From Planctomycetota bacterium (lineage in GTDB: Bacteria; Planctomycetota; Planctomycetia; Gemmatales; Gemmataceae), in assembly GCA_021781415.1 (NCBI GenBank), contig JAJXWW010000066.1:1-54014 (forward strand): DNA of 54,014 bases, given 5' to 3'. Numbering within the stretch: the stretch's first letter is position 1; each line of letters opens with the position of its first letter. Below the pieces are notes generated by a model. It saw only the letters and a program-made list of their open reading frames with translations, made no database searches and had not been told where the DNA came from. The position numbers and the translations under genes were made by a program. This document shows, one piece after another, positions 1 to 10,580 of this stretch.

Positions 1-1198
1 CGATCAGCAGATTGACCTTTTGCATCAAGCCATCGGAATTGACGTGGTAGTGGTGGAAAAGGGTGCCGCGCGGCGCTTCGCTGCAGCCGACGCCCTCTAG
101 TTGATTGATGCCGGCGCGAGCGCGCAAATGTTCCGATTGCAGATCGCCGTCGTCCATCATCTGTTCGATGCGCTCGATGGCGGTGAGGATTTCAATTAAG
201 CGAGCATAGTGATAGAAAAAGGAGGAATTGACCGCGCCGTCGCCGAAATGAGCGAACTCGACGCGCTCCTTCTCAGCCAAAGGCGTGCCCATGCGTTGGC
301 ACAGATTCAGCCGCGCCAGGGGACCGACGCGATAGACGCCGTTGGGATAGCCCAAGGGACGATAGTAGGGCGATTTTAGATACGACCACGACTCGGCAGC
401 CTCGCCGATGTAATCGTAGAAACGGCTCGGTTCCAGACCGTCGGCCACGATCTTGCCCTCGCCGTTGACCATCCGCAACTTGCCGTCGTAATGTTCCCAC
501 GTCCCATCCGGCGCGATCAGTCCCAGATACAACGTGCGGAAGTTACCGAACGTCTCGGCCTCTTCCCGATATTTCTCCAACAGTTTCTTGAAACGGCTCA
601 GCGCGTCCAGCACCGCCGCGCGCGATTCGGGAATACGCGCGCGAATCCAATCGCGATCTTCGATGGACAGCGGTGAACGCACGCCGCCGGGCACGCACCA
701 GGACGGATGAATCTTTTGCCCGCCCAACGCCGCGATGATTTGCTGACCGAATTGACGGAGGCGAATGCCATTGCGGGCAAGCTCTGGCTCGGCGGCGATC
801 AGGCCGAAGACATTGCGTTTGGCCGGGTCGCCGTCCATCCCCAGCAGTAAATCCGGAGCGCTGAGGTGGAAAAAGCTCAACGCATGAGATTGTACGATCT
901 GTGCCAGGTTCATCAGACGACGCAGTTTCTCGGCGGCGGGAGGAATGCGCACGGCCAGGATTTGATCGCCGGCCTTGGCCGAGGCCATTAAATGGCTGAC
1001 GGGGCAGATGCCGCAGATGCGAGCCGAGATGCTCGGCATCTCCCACAGCGGACGGCCTTCGTACATGCGCTCGAAGCCGCGAAACTCGGCGATGTGAAAA
1101 TGGGCGTCGCTCACTTGTCCGCCATCGTCGAGTTGCACCGTGATCTTGGCATGGCCTTCAATCCGCGTCACGGGATCAATAAGAATGCGTTGCACCAC
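1..1198 (-). CDS. hoxH: NAD-reducing [NiFe]-hydrogenase large subunit HoxH (3' end outside window)
   Basis: Catalytic subunit that binds the Ni-Fe(CN)2CO centre and oxidises or evolves H2 in the cytoplasm with HoxY. Read on the minus strand from tandem GTG codons at 1198/1195, preceded by GGGGGAGAG, the frame stays open to the window edge (about 398 codons). The N-terminal metal-binding motif [10 protein letters not shown] (about residues 59-68) supplies the proximal Cys pair. A later [13 protein letters not shown] stretch matches the family's substrate-channel motif. The distal DPCxxCxxH motif is expected beyond the window. It is the last visible gene of the hox operon but is separated from hoxY by two unrelated genes. 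Group 3d is inferred from the linked HoxEFU diaphorase genes. Confidence 0.93.
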   Translation of the reverse strand, partial: MVQRILIDPVTRIEGHAKITVQLDDGGQVSDAHFHIAEFRGFERMYEGRPLWEMPSISARICGICPVSHLMASAKAGDQILAVRIPPAAEKLRRLMNLAQIVQSHALSFFHLSAPDLLLGMDGDPAKRNVFGLIAAEPELARNGIRLRQFGQQIIAALGGQKIHPSWCVPGGVRSPLSIEDRDWIRARIPESRAAVLDALSRFKKLLEKYREEAETFGNFRTLYLGLIAPDGTWEHYDGKLRMVNGEGKIVADGLEPSRFYDYIGEAAESWSYLKSPYYRPLGYPNGVYRVGPLARLNLCQRMGTPLAEKERVEFAHFGDGAVNSSFFYHYARLIEILTAIERIEQMMDDGDLQSEHLRARAGINQLEGVGCSEAPRGTLFHHYHVNSDGLMQKVNLLI

Positions 1199-1291
1199 GA
1201 TGCACTCTCCCCCTTCAAAAACTCGCTACCGTTGGCGAAGGAGGTCGAGTTCACATCCCGAGAAGTACACACATTCGGGGCGCTCGCGCGC

Positions 1292-1308
1292 TCCCGGTCG
1301 TGCCGGGA
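1292..1308 (-). terminator. Short hairpin upstream of hoxH
   Basis: TCCCGG, a five-base loop and CCGGGA form a six-base-pair hairpin in the 224-base gap between the DUF1559 gene and hoxH. No T-run follows on either strand, so this is at best a weak terminator, attenuator or processing site. The rest of the gap shows nothing else. Confidence 0.25.
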
Positions 1309-1422
1309 AACCTCCCTTCCACGTTACCCTGTCTTTGTAGCAGGCCGCGGGGATGGGGAGAAGAAATAATCGTTGTAGATTTGGCTCAGCTCGAACACTC
1401 GCCCTATTGGAACAATCCGGTC

Positions 1423-2283
1423 CTACCAGTCCGCGAGTACCTCGCCGCCGTCTCGCGTCACCGCACCCCAGAAGACGGTCAGCGCCACGTTAGGGGAGAT
1501 GATGCGCACGGACCCGTCGGCCACGCCGGTTACCATGCCACCGCGATGCGGCGTCTGGGGCAGCGATGGATTGCATTTGTTGAGGGCGGGCGCGGCTTGG
1601 AAGCTTCGTTCCCAAATATCTGGCATGGAAATGGGTGGGTTGCCGCTCGTTACCGGCTCTACGTCGAAAGTGGACTCTGCAAAGCTGGCCCGGTGATGGC
1701 CGAATCCAGGGAGCATGTTATACAAGGTATCGAAAGTCATGCCGATGTTGGATTTAGTGGCACCGCACTGGTAGGCGTAGTGCTCGGCCGACAGGATGGT
1801 ATTGGACGTACCGTCGGTAAACGCTGTGGGGAAGCGAGGCCCATCCTTGAAGGCGAATGCATTGGCTGCATAGCTCGACACCCAACCGCCGGCCCTGTCC
1901 CCCGCTGCGAGTGCTGCTGGAAGCGACGGGTCGGCGGGACTTTGGTAAACTTTGAGGACAATTGCGGCATTGGGATCCTTCAGCGATTGTAGCTGGGCGT
2001 TTCCCTGCTCAAGGTAGGGAAGGAGATTTACAAAAACCGACCTACCCGGTGAGACATGAGGAGATTGAGTCCTGCCTGTTGGGTCGAGGAAGGGAAGTCG
2101 CTCGAAAGCACTGGCATAGTTATGTGTGGCCAGGGCGATTTGCTTCACCTTGTTCATGCTCTCAGTACGGGCGGCGGCTTCCCGGATTTGCATGACAGCC
2201 GGCAGCAGAAGCGCGATCAGCACCGCGACGATGGCGATTACCAGCAGCAATTCCACCAGGGTCATGGCGTCGCGACGTGGCAT
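1423..2283 (-). CDS. DUF1559 domain protein, type IV pilin-like
   Basis: 286 residues. The N-terminus has a short basic leader, then [20 protein letters not shown], the class III (prepilin-type) signal and hydrophobic helix. A DUF1559/SBP_bac_10-type domain follows. The C-terminus carries the H-X9-DG motif ([12 protein letters not shown]), diagnostic of this family, which is hugely expanded in planctomycetes. It is likely processed by a prepilin peptidase and exported as a pseudopilin-like protein; its real role is unknown. The ATG is preceded by GGAGG at five bases. It starts 13 bases after the frameshift-restored stop of the preceding secreted-protein gene, so the two are probably cotranscribed. 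Its position inside a hydrogenase operon is unusual. Confidence 0.9.
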   Translation of the reverse strand: MPRRDAMTLVELLLVIAIVAVLIALLLPAVMQIREAAARTESMNKVKQIALATHNYASAFERLPFLDPTGRTQSPHVSPGRSVFVNLLPYLEQGNAQLQSLKDPNAAIVLKVYQSPADPSLPAALAAGDRAGGWVSSYAANAFAFKDGPRFPTAFTDGTSNTILSAEHYAYQCGATKSNIGMTFDTLYNMLPGFGHHRASFAESTFDVEPVTSGNPPISMPDIWERSFQAAPALNKCNPSLPQTPHRGGMVTGVADGSVRIISPNVALTVFWGAVTRDGGEVLADW

Positions 2284-2296
2284 GATACCTCCACAC

Positions 2297-2681
2297 CTAT
2301 TTGGCCTTGGATTGCTTTGGATCTGGGGAAACGGTCGCTGTGGTCATCTTTTGCCGGTTAGAAAAGGACACCCGAACGTCGATGTTGTATGTGGCACTGG
2401 GGGGTCAGACCGCTTATGGTGAAACTCCACTTGCCGTTCTGGTCGATAGCAAAGTTCGCAGTTTGTTGAAGGCCCCCGCCTTCCGCCCAGTAAACGACCG
2501 TGCCGCTATCCATCACCCACCCGCTGTCCGGAGTGGCGGTTCCCTGAATGACGATGGTTCCAGATGTTCCGCCGGCCTTGGGATAACCGGCAGCCCACGT
2601 CACCGTGCCTTGAGCGTTCGCTTTAGAAGCAAACAGGCAGACGACTATGGCTAAAAGGTAGAGAACGCTCATCCGCTTCAT
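2297..2681 (-). pseudogene. Secreted hypothetical protein, frameshifted in a C6 run
   Basis: ATG at 2681 follows AAAGGAG at six bases. The product begins MKRMSVLYLLAIVVCLFA with a signal peptide ending near SKANA. A compact domain follows, with a TWAAGYPKAGGTSGTIVIQG stretch. As written the frame ends at 2358 after an unlikely QCHIQHRRSGVLF tail. Removing one base from the six-G run at 2399-2404 (plus strand) restores ...GLTPSATYNIDVRVSFSN... and carries the frame to a TAG at 2299-2297, 13 bases before the DUF1559 start with its own GGAGG. The intact product would be 127 residues. This could be a sequencing error, a real mutation or a slippage site. No family recognised. Confidence 0.75.
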
Positions 2682-2748
2682 CTCGCGCTCCTTTCGCACA
2701 TGAACATCGTCTAAAAACTACCGCTTAGGAATTTCCGCTATCGATCTT

Positions 2749-2808
2749 CTACTGTTCATAGCCGTCTGAGACTGCGGGAGGTGTCGCCGCAATGAGGTGC
2801 TTCCTCAT
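2749..2808 (-). CDS. Possible 19-residue leader-type small ORF
   Basis: A very strong ribosome-binding site (AAAGGAGGAAGGAGC) precedes an ATG at 2808 that opens a 19-codon frame (MRKHLIAATPPAVSDGYEQ) closing with TAG. It lies about 70 bases before the secreted-protein gene and after hoxY. There is no homology to report. The reason to list it is the strength and spacing of the ribosome-binding site in an otherwise empty 290-base gap. It could be a translated leader or the 5' remnant of a decayed gene. Confidence 0.3.
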   Translation of the reverse strand: MRKHLIAATPPAVSDGYEQ

Positions 2809-2987
2809 GCTCCTTCCTCCTTTCCTCGACCTGGCAGATCCGCGCTGCGGATGCCACCCATTCGGTTCGGGCACTGGGCGTAGGAGGGCGTTTGTAAAGG
2901 CGTCGATCGGCTTTTGCAAATCGACCGCGTGAGGGAGAATTGTATCTCGATTAGCGGAGAGAGTCCAGGAGGCGGCGGCCCGCTCGC

Positions 2988-3530
2988 CTAACCGAACTTC
3001 AAATCGCGGCCTTCGAGATGCGGCGGTTTGCCTTGGACGATATTTTCCAGGACAGTGCGAATGCGTGCGGCCGGGGGTGGACAGCCGGGCAGGAAGAAAT
3101 CGACGGGCACCACTCGATGTACCGGGAGTACGCGGTCCAGCAAGCGCGGCACGACGCTGGTATCGTTGGGTATCTGCTTATGCACGTCGGCCAATTCCAG
3201 ATAAGAACGCTCTAAAATGGGCAGTGCGCCGCCGAGGGAGTTGCGCATCGCCGTCACGTTGCCGGTTACGGCGCAGTCGCCGAAACTCACGAGAACGCGG
3301 CTATTGGCGCGGACGACCTGGATGAGTTGAAAGTGATCTTCGTTGGCTACCGCGCCTTCCACGAGGGTGACATCGACGTTGGCGGGGAAGACTTTGACAT
3401 CGATCAGAGGCGAGTAGACGATGTCGGCCAACTGAGCCAACTCGATGAGCCATTCGTCCAGATCGAGGAACGACATATGGCAACCGGAGCAGCCTCCCAG
3501 CCAGAGTGTGGCAAGCCTTAGACGTTCCAT
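2988..3530 (-). CDS. hoxY: NAD-reducing [NiFe]-hydrogenase small subunit HoxY
   Basis: 180 residues, the usual HoxY length. It begins [20 protein letters not shown], with the first two cysteine ligands of the proximal [4Fe-4S] cluster in GCSGC. The others sit in [10 protein letters not shown] and FFLPGCPPP. It passes electrons from the HoxH Ni-Fe site to HoxU/HoxF. The start was set at the ATG at 3530, which follows GGGAGAAG and overlaps the end of hoxU by 13 bases, as expected for coupled translation. An upstream in-frame extension of 44 codons overlaps hoxU and was rejected. Confidence 0.95.
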   Translation of the reverse strand: MERLRLATLWLGGCSGCHMSFLDLDEWLIELAQLADIVYSPLIDVKVFPANVDVTLVEGAVANEDHFQLIQVVRANSRVLVSFGDCAVTGNVTAMRNSLGGALPILERSYLELADVHKQIPNDTSVVPRLLDRVLPVHRVVPVDFFLPGCPPPAARIRTVLENIVQGKPPHLEGRDLKFG

Positions 3531-4234
3531 TGTTTCTTCTCCCGAGCGTTGACGAGAAACTCCAGTTTGGCTCGCGGATGATCCGTCTCGGCCACCGTAT
3601 CGCCCTTTTGGAAAATAGAGCCGGTCGGACAAGCCATGAAACATTTGCCGCACGAAGTACACGTCTGGGATTCACCCCAAGGTTCGTTCAGGTCGGTAAT
3701 CACCTTGGAATGGCTGCCTCGACCGGCCATGTCCCAAGTATGCGCGCCCTCCAATTCGTCGCAGGCACGGATGCAGCGCGTGCAGAGGATGCAGCGGTTG
3801 TGGTCGATTCCGAACCGTTCGTGCGACAGATCGACTTCACGTTTGGGATGGATGTAGTCGAAGCGATCGTGATCCATGCCAACGGTGATGGCCATGTCCT
3901 GAAGTTCGCATCCACCGTTGGCCACGCAGACGGAGCAGACGTGATTGCCCTCGGCGAAGAGCAGTTCGACGATGGTGCGGCGATAGCCTCGCAGTCGCTC
4001 GGTATCGGTTTGCACTTCCATGCCTTCGCCGACTTTCATGAAGCAGGCCGGTTGCAGTCGCGGACTGCCGGCGATTTCAACCAGACAGATGCGGCAGCCG
4101 CCGTGCGCCGACAATCCATCGACATAGCACAACGTCGGGATGTCGATGCCGGCCTCCCGCGCGGCTGTCAAAATGGTGTCGCCCGCGCGAGCGCTTACCA
4201 GTTTGCCGTCGATGGTCAGCGTGACGACGCTCAT
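3518..4234 (-). CDS. hoxU: Hydrogenase diaphorase subunit HoxU (NuoG N-terminus-like)
   Basis: 238 residues, the standard HoxU length. The N-terminal 2Fe-2S ferredoxin domain has the Cys set around [21 protein letters not shown] His-Cys region of NuoG type follows ([14 protein letters not shown]). Two [4Fe-4S] motifs come next: [13 protein letters not shown] and [14 protein letters not shown]. The protein forms the iron-sulphur wire between HoxF and HoxY in the cytoplasmic hydrogenase. It lies 32 bases downstream of hoxF with a GGAG-type ribosome-binding site, and its stop overlaps hoxY. Confidence 0.95.
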   Translation of the reverse strand: MSVVTLTIDGKLVSARAGDTILTAAREAGIDIPTLCYVDGLSAHGGCRICLVEIAGSPRLQPACFMKVGEGMEVQTDTERLRGYRRTIVELLFAEGNHVCSVCVANGGCELQDMAITVGMDHDRFDYIHPKREVDLSHERFGIDHNRCILCTRCIRACDELEGAHTWDMAGRGSHSKVITDLNEPWGESQTCTSCGKCFMACPTGSIFQKGDTVAETDHPRAKLEFLVNAREKKQWNV

Positions 4235-4266
4235 GGTTTTCGATCTCCTTCTTTCCTACCCGGAAG

Positions 4267-5923
<1,657 letters not shown>

Positions 5924-5946
<23 letters not shown>

Positions 5947-6469
5947 GAGGCAGCCATCCTTTCACTTGCTCCAAAAGGGATTCCGGCGTCTCGTGGCCTT
6001 TGACAATGCCATCGAGAACGGCCACGGGAGCGATACCGCACGGTTCCAGGCAGCGCACGGTGCGTAAGGTCAATTCGCCGTCCGCCGTCGTTTGTCCGTC
6101 GGCGATGCCAGCGGCCCTGCTGACGGTGGAGAGCAACGCATCCGCCCCTTTGACGTAGCAGGCCGTGCCGGTGCAGACCACGCAAGTATGTCGGCCGCGC
6201 GGGGTCAGGGTGAACAAGTGGTAAAACGTGGCCACTCCTTGAACGCGGCTGGGAGGGAGTTTCAGATGATGTGCGACGAAGTGCAGCGTCGGCGCGTCCA
6301 AGAATCCGAACAACTTCTGAGCGGCATGCAGCACTTCGATGAGCGCGTCCTGTCGAAACTGATAGCGTTTCATGGCGATTTCGAGTTGCTCGAACCGCGG
6401 GTCGCCGTTGGTCATCGGCAAAGCGGCCGTCGTCTTCCTTCTTCGAGGCTCTGCGACGAATGCCTTCAT
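5924..6469 (-). CDS. hoxE: Hydrogenase subunit HoxE (NuoE-like 2Fe-2S protein)
   Basis: 181 residues. A helical N-terminus contains a [12 protein letters not shown] segment typical of NuoE. The thioredoxin-like [2Fe-2S] domain follows, with ligands in the pattern C-x4-C (CTGTAC) and C-x3-C (CLEPC). HoxE is the extra subunit seen in the five-subunit group 3d enzymes and is thought to mediate electron exchange or membrane contact. Its presence separates this operon from the four-subunit Ralstonia-type enzyme. It lies 13 bases after the phosphotransferase-like gene, so both are likely in one transcript. Confidence 0.94.
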
Positions 6470-6482
6470 TCCACCAACTCCT

Positions 6483-7511
6483 TTAGGGTAAGGATTGCGT
6501 CTTTTGTTCTAGTTCCGCCAGCGCAAAAAGCCAGTGAGCCGCCGCGCATTGAGGGAGCGCGGCTCGCTGCAATGCGGGTATCTCCGATTCCTTCCCTTGA
6601 ATGATTTCGACCTTGGCGCGGATCGCGGCGCGATAGGCCACATACAACGGCAACAAGGCGCGCCCCTCGTCGTCGCCCCTCGCCCGGAAATAAGCGTCGG
6701 CGAATACGTCGGCCAAATCGGGTCTGCCCTCGAACTTCAAGTCCATCGCGGTAAAGGCTGCGTCCGCCACGGGATCGGCGAACCGGAATCGCTCGTTGAA
6801 TTCGATGCAATCGACGATCGCCCAATCTTCGGGCTGCTGCTTGTCAGGAAAGGAGTAAATGTGTTCCAGGCGGAGATCGCCGTGCCCGTCGCGCGGCACA
6901 CCGCGCGCGGCACGCGATTCGAGGAGCGGACGGGCGCGCTCCAGTGTCACTTGCATTTGACGGCGCAAGTGTTCGAGGACCGAGCGATCCCCTTCGTATC
7001 CGGGCACGTCCAGAGCGTCGCAGGCGTTCGAGACGATTGCATCAAAAGTTGCGAACGAGGAGATATGTGGACTCCCCTCCGCTGCGGCGTGGAATGCGGC
7101 GAGGCGTCGCGCCAGCCCTTCCACCGCCCCGGTGTCGAGACGCTTGCGGCGCAGGCGCGCCAAAAACGTCGCCTCTTCCGGCAATCGCTCCATCCGCACC
7201 GCCCATTCGACCGCCTCGCCTTCACCGCCGCAATACAGCCCGTTTCCGCGCCGTATCACGGGCACGACTCCTCGATAAACGCCGGGAGCCAAGCGCCGAT
7301 TGAGACGCACTTCTTCCTGGCAAAAGTGGCGGCGTGCTTCCAAGGTGCTGAAATCGAGAAAGCTCAAGGCCACCGGCTTCTTAATCTTGTAGGCGAAGTC
7401 TCCCGCGAGGAATACCACCGAGATATGCGTTTGGCAGATGCGGACTTCGAAGGGCGTCTCCGCATATGCCGAAGGGCGGGATAATTCTTCGATCAAACGA
7501 GAAAGCTCCAT
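6483..7511 (-). CDS. Aminoglycoside phosphotransferase-like protein (COG2187 type)
   Basis: 342 residues from the ATG at 7511; a GTG three codons upstream is an alternative. It has the N-terminal signature of the family (THISVVFLAGDFAYKIKKPV, containing the ATP-binding Lys), then LSFLDFSTLEARRHFCQEEVRLN in two parts, a catalytic-loop-like HGDLRLEHIY and an IVDCIEFN metal-site segment. It corresponds only to the kinase-like half of the bifunctional APH/AAA-kinase proteins; the P-loop second half is absent. Substrate unknown, and drug resistance should not be assumed. Genes of this type are often found with universal stress proteins and hydrogenases in hypoxia-linked clusters, which fits the neighbours here. 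Confidence 0.85.
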   Translation of the reverse strand: MELSRLIEELSRPSAYAETPFEVRICQTHISVVFLAGDFAYKIKKPVALSFLDFSTLEARRHFCQEEVRLNRRLAPGVYRGVVPVIRRGNGLYCGGEGEAVEWAVRMERLPEEATFLARLRRKRLDTGAVEGLARRLAAFHAAAEGSPHISSFATFDAIVSNACDALDVPGYEGDRSVLEHLRRQMQVTLERARPLLESRAARGVPRDGHGDLRLEHIYSFPDKQQPEDWAIVDCIEFNERFRFADPVADAAFTAMDLKFEGRPDLADVFADAYFRARGDDEGRALLPLYVAYRAAIRAKVEIIQGKESEIPALQRAALPQCAAAHWLFALAELEQKTQSLP

Positions 7512-8004
7512 CGCGATCACCTAGCCCGATCTCTCTTTCTTGCCGAGATCCCGACCAGAAGCGGGGGACGACACTGCGTCTTCGGATCTCGAAAGAAGCG
7601 AATAGCAAGCGAGATGCCGATAGACTCGACCGAACGATTTTTTTGCGCGCGTGCCGCTTTTGCATCGACCGATCGGCTTCGATGGAGATCGAGTTAACGA
7701 GGGCGAGACCGGAGGCGCGGTGAGGAAAGCCCCCGGCATCGCTTGAACCTTTTCGCACAAGATCGAACGGTTTTCGCACAGCGAGACGAGTTCCTTTTCG
7801 GGAATCGACGATCGATTCGGCGCGTTTCCCGCGGCGAATGCCATCCTTAGCCTGCTCTCGGCGGAACCGGCATCGCGTTTGCAATTCGTTCTCTCGCGGT
7901 TGTGAGAATTTCGGATTCGCCACTCTTTTCACAAGGTCGGAGGACGTAGCGTCTCCGATACGGCAGGGCGAGGTCGAAAGCCCCAAACGCGAAGGAGAAG
8001 GCCA
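7512..8004. promoter_or_regulatory. Divergent intergenic region between hox operon and stress cluster
   Basis: 493 bases without a convincing gene separate the minus-strand phosphotransferase/hox operon from the plus-strand universal stress gene, so it should hold both promoters. A direct repeat TTTTCGCACA occurs twice, about 23 bases apart, near 7748-7780. The USP ribosome-binding site GAAGGAGAAGG sits just before 8005. No clear sigma-54 or DosR-type box was found by eye. Confidence 0.45.
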
Positions 8005-8904
8005 ATGTACCGCTCAATCCTCGTGCCTCTGGACGGCTCGTTACCCAGCGAACAATCGTTGCCCTATGCGGCGGCTCTGGCTCGACGATCGGGAGCGGGC
8101 TTGGAGTTGGTCTACGTTCACACGCCGCTGCTCTTGGCGGAAGGTGCCTTGTACCTCGGAACCCCCGACGTGCAGCTTTGGGAAGAGGAGAAGCAATATC
8201 TCCTTACCGTCGTCGAGCGCTTGAAGAAGGCGGGCGCGGCGAAAGTCGAAGCGCATTTGTTGGAGGGCCCCGTCGTCGAGAAGCTGCAAGAACATGCCTT
8301 TGCCCAGGGGTGCGATCTCACGGTGATGACGACGCACGGTCGCGGCCCCGTCTCGCGTTTCTGGCTGGGCAGCGTGGCCAATCAACTGCTCACGCGCACC
8401 ACGATTCCGCTCCTGTTGATTCGGGCGCGCGAGGAGCGCGTCGAATTGGCCGAGGAACCGGAGATCCGCGACGTTCTCGTGGCTCTCGACGGCACGCCCA
8501 CGGCGGAGCAGATACTCGAACCGGCTGGAACGCTGGCCAAACTGATGGGCGCGAACTGCACTCTGCTGCGCGTGACCCCTGGGGTAACGACCAATCAGTT
8601 TTCCAAGTCCACCAGCGTGGATGCGGCCTTGGCCGACAAATGGCGAGCCGAGGCGCACGTTTATCTCCAGCGCATGGCGGCCTCGTTGCACGATCGCGGC
8701 ATCACCACGCGAACGCGCATCCTGACCCACGCTCATCCGGTCACGGCCGTTCTCACGGAAGCGGCGAGCGGAGAATATGGAGCCATTGCCCTGGAGACGC
8801 ACGGCCGTTGCGGACTGCCTCGCTTGTTCCTCGGCAGCGTTGCCGACAAAGTAGTGCGCGGCGCTTCGCTTCCCGTTCTCGTCCATCGATGTCTGCCCAG
8901 CTGA
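8005..8904 (+). CDS. Tandem universal stress protein
   Basis: 299 residues containing two UspA domains (about 1-145 and 152-297). Each starts with the typical beta strand and Asp loop (SILVPLDGS, DVLVALDGT). Each ends with a THGR-x8-LGS segment close to the ATP-binding G-2x-G-9x-G(S/T) motif. In both domains the first glycine is replaced (TTHG and ETHG), so nucleotide binding may be weakened. It is cytoplasmic and probably induced by starvation, low oxygen or redox stress. It is the first gene of a plus-strand stress cluster and has a strong GAAGGAGAAGG ribosome-binding site. Confidence 0.93.
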   Translation: MYRSILVPLDGSLPSEQSLPYAAALARRSGAGLELVYVHTPLLLAEGALYLGTPDVQLWEEEKQYLLTVVERLKKAGAAKVEAHLLEGPVVEKLQEHAFAQGCDLTVMTTHGRGPVSRFWLGSVANQLLTRTTIPLLLIRAREERVELAEEPEIRDVLVALDGTPTAEQILEPAGTLAKLMGANCTLLRVTPGVTTNQFSKSTSVDAALADKWRAEAHVYLQRMAASLHDRGITTRTRILTHAHPVTAVLTEAASGEYGAIALETHGRCGLPRLFLGSVADKVVRGASLPVLVHRCLPS

Positions 8905-8957
8905 ACGCGGGCGGGGCTGCTCCGATGGAGCGACCGCGTCCGAAGAGAGAGGAATCC

Positions 8958-9557
8958 ATGAACGAACGCAAAGGACTTCCCCGTCTGCCGGATGTCGAAG
9001 GAAATGGGCGATGGCTGCTGGCACTCGGCGTGGGACTGTTGCTGATGGGCGCGGTGGGGTTGGGATCGGTCGTGGCCATGCAGTTGCTCGCCGTCTTCGT
9101 GTTGGGGCCGCTGATGATGGCGAGCGGCATCCTCCAGATTCTCTTGGCTTTCTTCTCGGGGCGGCGGCGCGATGCGCCGCTGCATTTGGCCGCCGCCGCG
9201 CTCGACACCGTCGTCGGATTCTTGGTGTTAACGCATCCCCGCAACACCATCGACGACCTCATTTTGGTGCTGGCAGCCTTCTTACTGATCGGCGGTATCT
9301 CGCGTATCCTCGGCTCGCTCTACCTCCGCTTTCGCCAGTGGGGTTGGATTCTGGTCGGCGGACTGATCGCCGTCGCACTGGGGCTAGAAGTTTGGAAAGA
9401 AGGGCATTTTCGGGGTCTTCCTCTGGTTCTCGCTTGTGTCGCGGTCGATTTTATCGCGCATGGCGTCAGCTGGATCGCCCTGTCGCACCGCGCTCGATTC
9501 GACTCGCCCAAGTCCGAAGCCCAGCCGTCGAAACAGGATTCACTTGGCAACGAATAG
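8958..9557 (+). CDS. HdeD family (DUF308) membrane protein
   Basis: 199 residues with six predicted membrane helices in three pairs. The first is GRWLLALGVGLLLMGAVGLG; others run around TVVGFLVLTH, LILVLAAFLLIGG and WILVGGLIAVALGL. This is the repeated DUF308 pattern of HdeD, an inner-membrane protein linked to acid resistance in enterobacteria; the biochemical role is unknown. The start at 8958 was chosen because AGAGAGGAATCC precedes the ATG and the membrane region begins soon after. A much longer in-frame extension overlaps the stress protein gene and is not credible. Confidence 0.88.
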   Translation: MNERKGLPRLPDVEGNGRWLLALGVGLLLMGAVGLGSVVAMQLLAVFVLGPLMMASGILQILLAFFSGRRRDAPLHLAAAALDTVVGFLVLTHPRNTIDDLILVLAAFLLIGGISRILGSLYLRFRQWGWILVGGLIAVALGLEVWKEGHFRGLPLVLACVAVDFIAHGVSWIALSHRARFDSPKSEAQPSKQDSLGNE

Positions 9558-9642
9558 TCCTCCACGAATCGCAAGCCGCCTTTCGACGGCTTCTCCTCAT
9601 TCCCACGCTCCGTATCTCCTCGTCTCCTCTTTCCCACGCAAG

Positions 9643-9720
9643 ACGGCGAACCGGCAGTGTTTCGCTGCCGGGTATCTTTCCCATGCCAGGACGGCGAACC
9701 GGCAGCGTGAGCTGCCGGGT
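9643..9720 (+). repeat. Two REP-like palindromic units
   Basis: Two copies (9643-9672 and 9691-9720) of an imperfect palindrome built on GGCGAACCGGCAG, a short centre and CTGCCGGGT lie downstream of the HdeD gene. The same unit recurs four times at 53592-53754. The rest of the 440-base gap 9558-9998 has no credible gene. Its right end carries the Hsp20 ribosome-binding site GAAAGGAGG. Confidence 0.75.
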
Positions 9721-9998
9721 GTCTTTCTCCAGGTTGGCGTGCGAGTCCGCTCAGCGACTGTAACGAATCGGTTCAGCGCGCCGGCCGTCGATGCCCGATT
9801 GCGCTTCGTCGCCGGTCTCTAGGCGATGGAAATAGCCGAAAAACGTGGAGAATCGAGGTTTTTATCCCCTTTTTCACCGTTTGTCGTCCACGGCATGAAC
9901 CTTGCATTCTTTAAAAGTGGAGAGAGAGAAAAGAGGGACGAAACGAGGAGCGCGGTACTCCTCGCTGTGGGTTCCGGTGGAAGAAAGGAGGCCACACT

Positions 9999-10448
9999 AT
10001 GTTCGGGATCGTTCCTCGAGGCAAAGAGAAGAGGGTGGAGGGGTTTTGGCCGTATGAACCGCCGATGGCGGCGCTCCGGCGCGAGTTCGCTCCCCTCTTC
10101 GACCGCATGTTCGGTCGTTGGCCGATCTTCACCGAGATCGAGACACCTCCCTATGGACCGGAAATGGAAGATCTTGGGGAGGCGATCGTGGTTCGAGAAG
10201 CGGTGCCCGGCTTCGACGCCAAGGAGATTGAGGTGAAGGTGAGCGGCAACTTGCTGACGGTTCGCGCCGAACGGAAAGAGAAGAAGGGCGAGACGGAGAA
10301 GGTGTGGGGTGAGATCGAACGCACCGTCTTGCTGCCCGACGGCGTGGACACGGAGCATGTCGAGGCCAGCTATCGCAACGGCGTCTTGGAGATGCGGCTG
10401 CCCAAGCTGCCGGAGGCCAAGGAACGGCGCATCGAAGTGAAGACCTGA
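9999..10448 (+). CDS. Small heat shock protein, Hsp20/alpha-crystallin family
   Basis: 149 residues. A variable N-terminus rich in Pro and aromatics (to about residue 55) is followed by the alpha-crystallin domain. That domain runs from EAIVVREAVPGFDAKEIEVK to the conserved GVLEMRLPKL strand, and the last residues ERRIEVKT end the fold. It is an ATP-independent holdase for unfolding proteins. The A-x-x-x-G-V-L motif is seen as YRNGVLEMRLPK. The ribosome-binding site AAGGAGG lies eight bases before the ATG. It is in series with universal stress genes, suggesting common induction; no CIRCE element was found. Confidence 0.94.
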   Translation: MFGIVPRGKEKRVEGFWPYEPPMAALRREFAPLFDRMFGRWPIFTEIETPPYGPEMEDLGEAIVVREAVPGFDAKEIEVKVSGNLLTVRAERKEKKGETEKVWGEIERTVLLPDGVDTEHVEASYRNGVLEMRLPKLPEAKERRIEVKT

Positions 10449-10580
10449 TGCCGGTTGGAGGGGAGCGTCTGTTGTGGGCGCGCCGATCGGCGGACGGTTC
10501 GGCGGAACTCATTCGCGCCCGGGAGCGCGGGGGTTCCGCCGTTTGAATAAACACAGGCGCGAAGCGAGAAGGAGAAGACA

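Noticed and set aside
7512..8004. Sigma-54 or DosR-type promoter in the divergent region
   Set aside because: No GG-N10-GC pair or GGGACT/AGTCCC palindrome with correct spacing was found by eye.
8178..8957. Long N-terminal extension of the HdeD-like protein
   Set aside because: It overlaps the tandem Usp gene in another frame; membrane region and ribosome-binding site support 8958.
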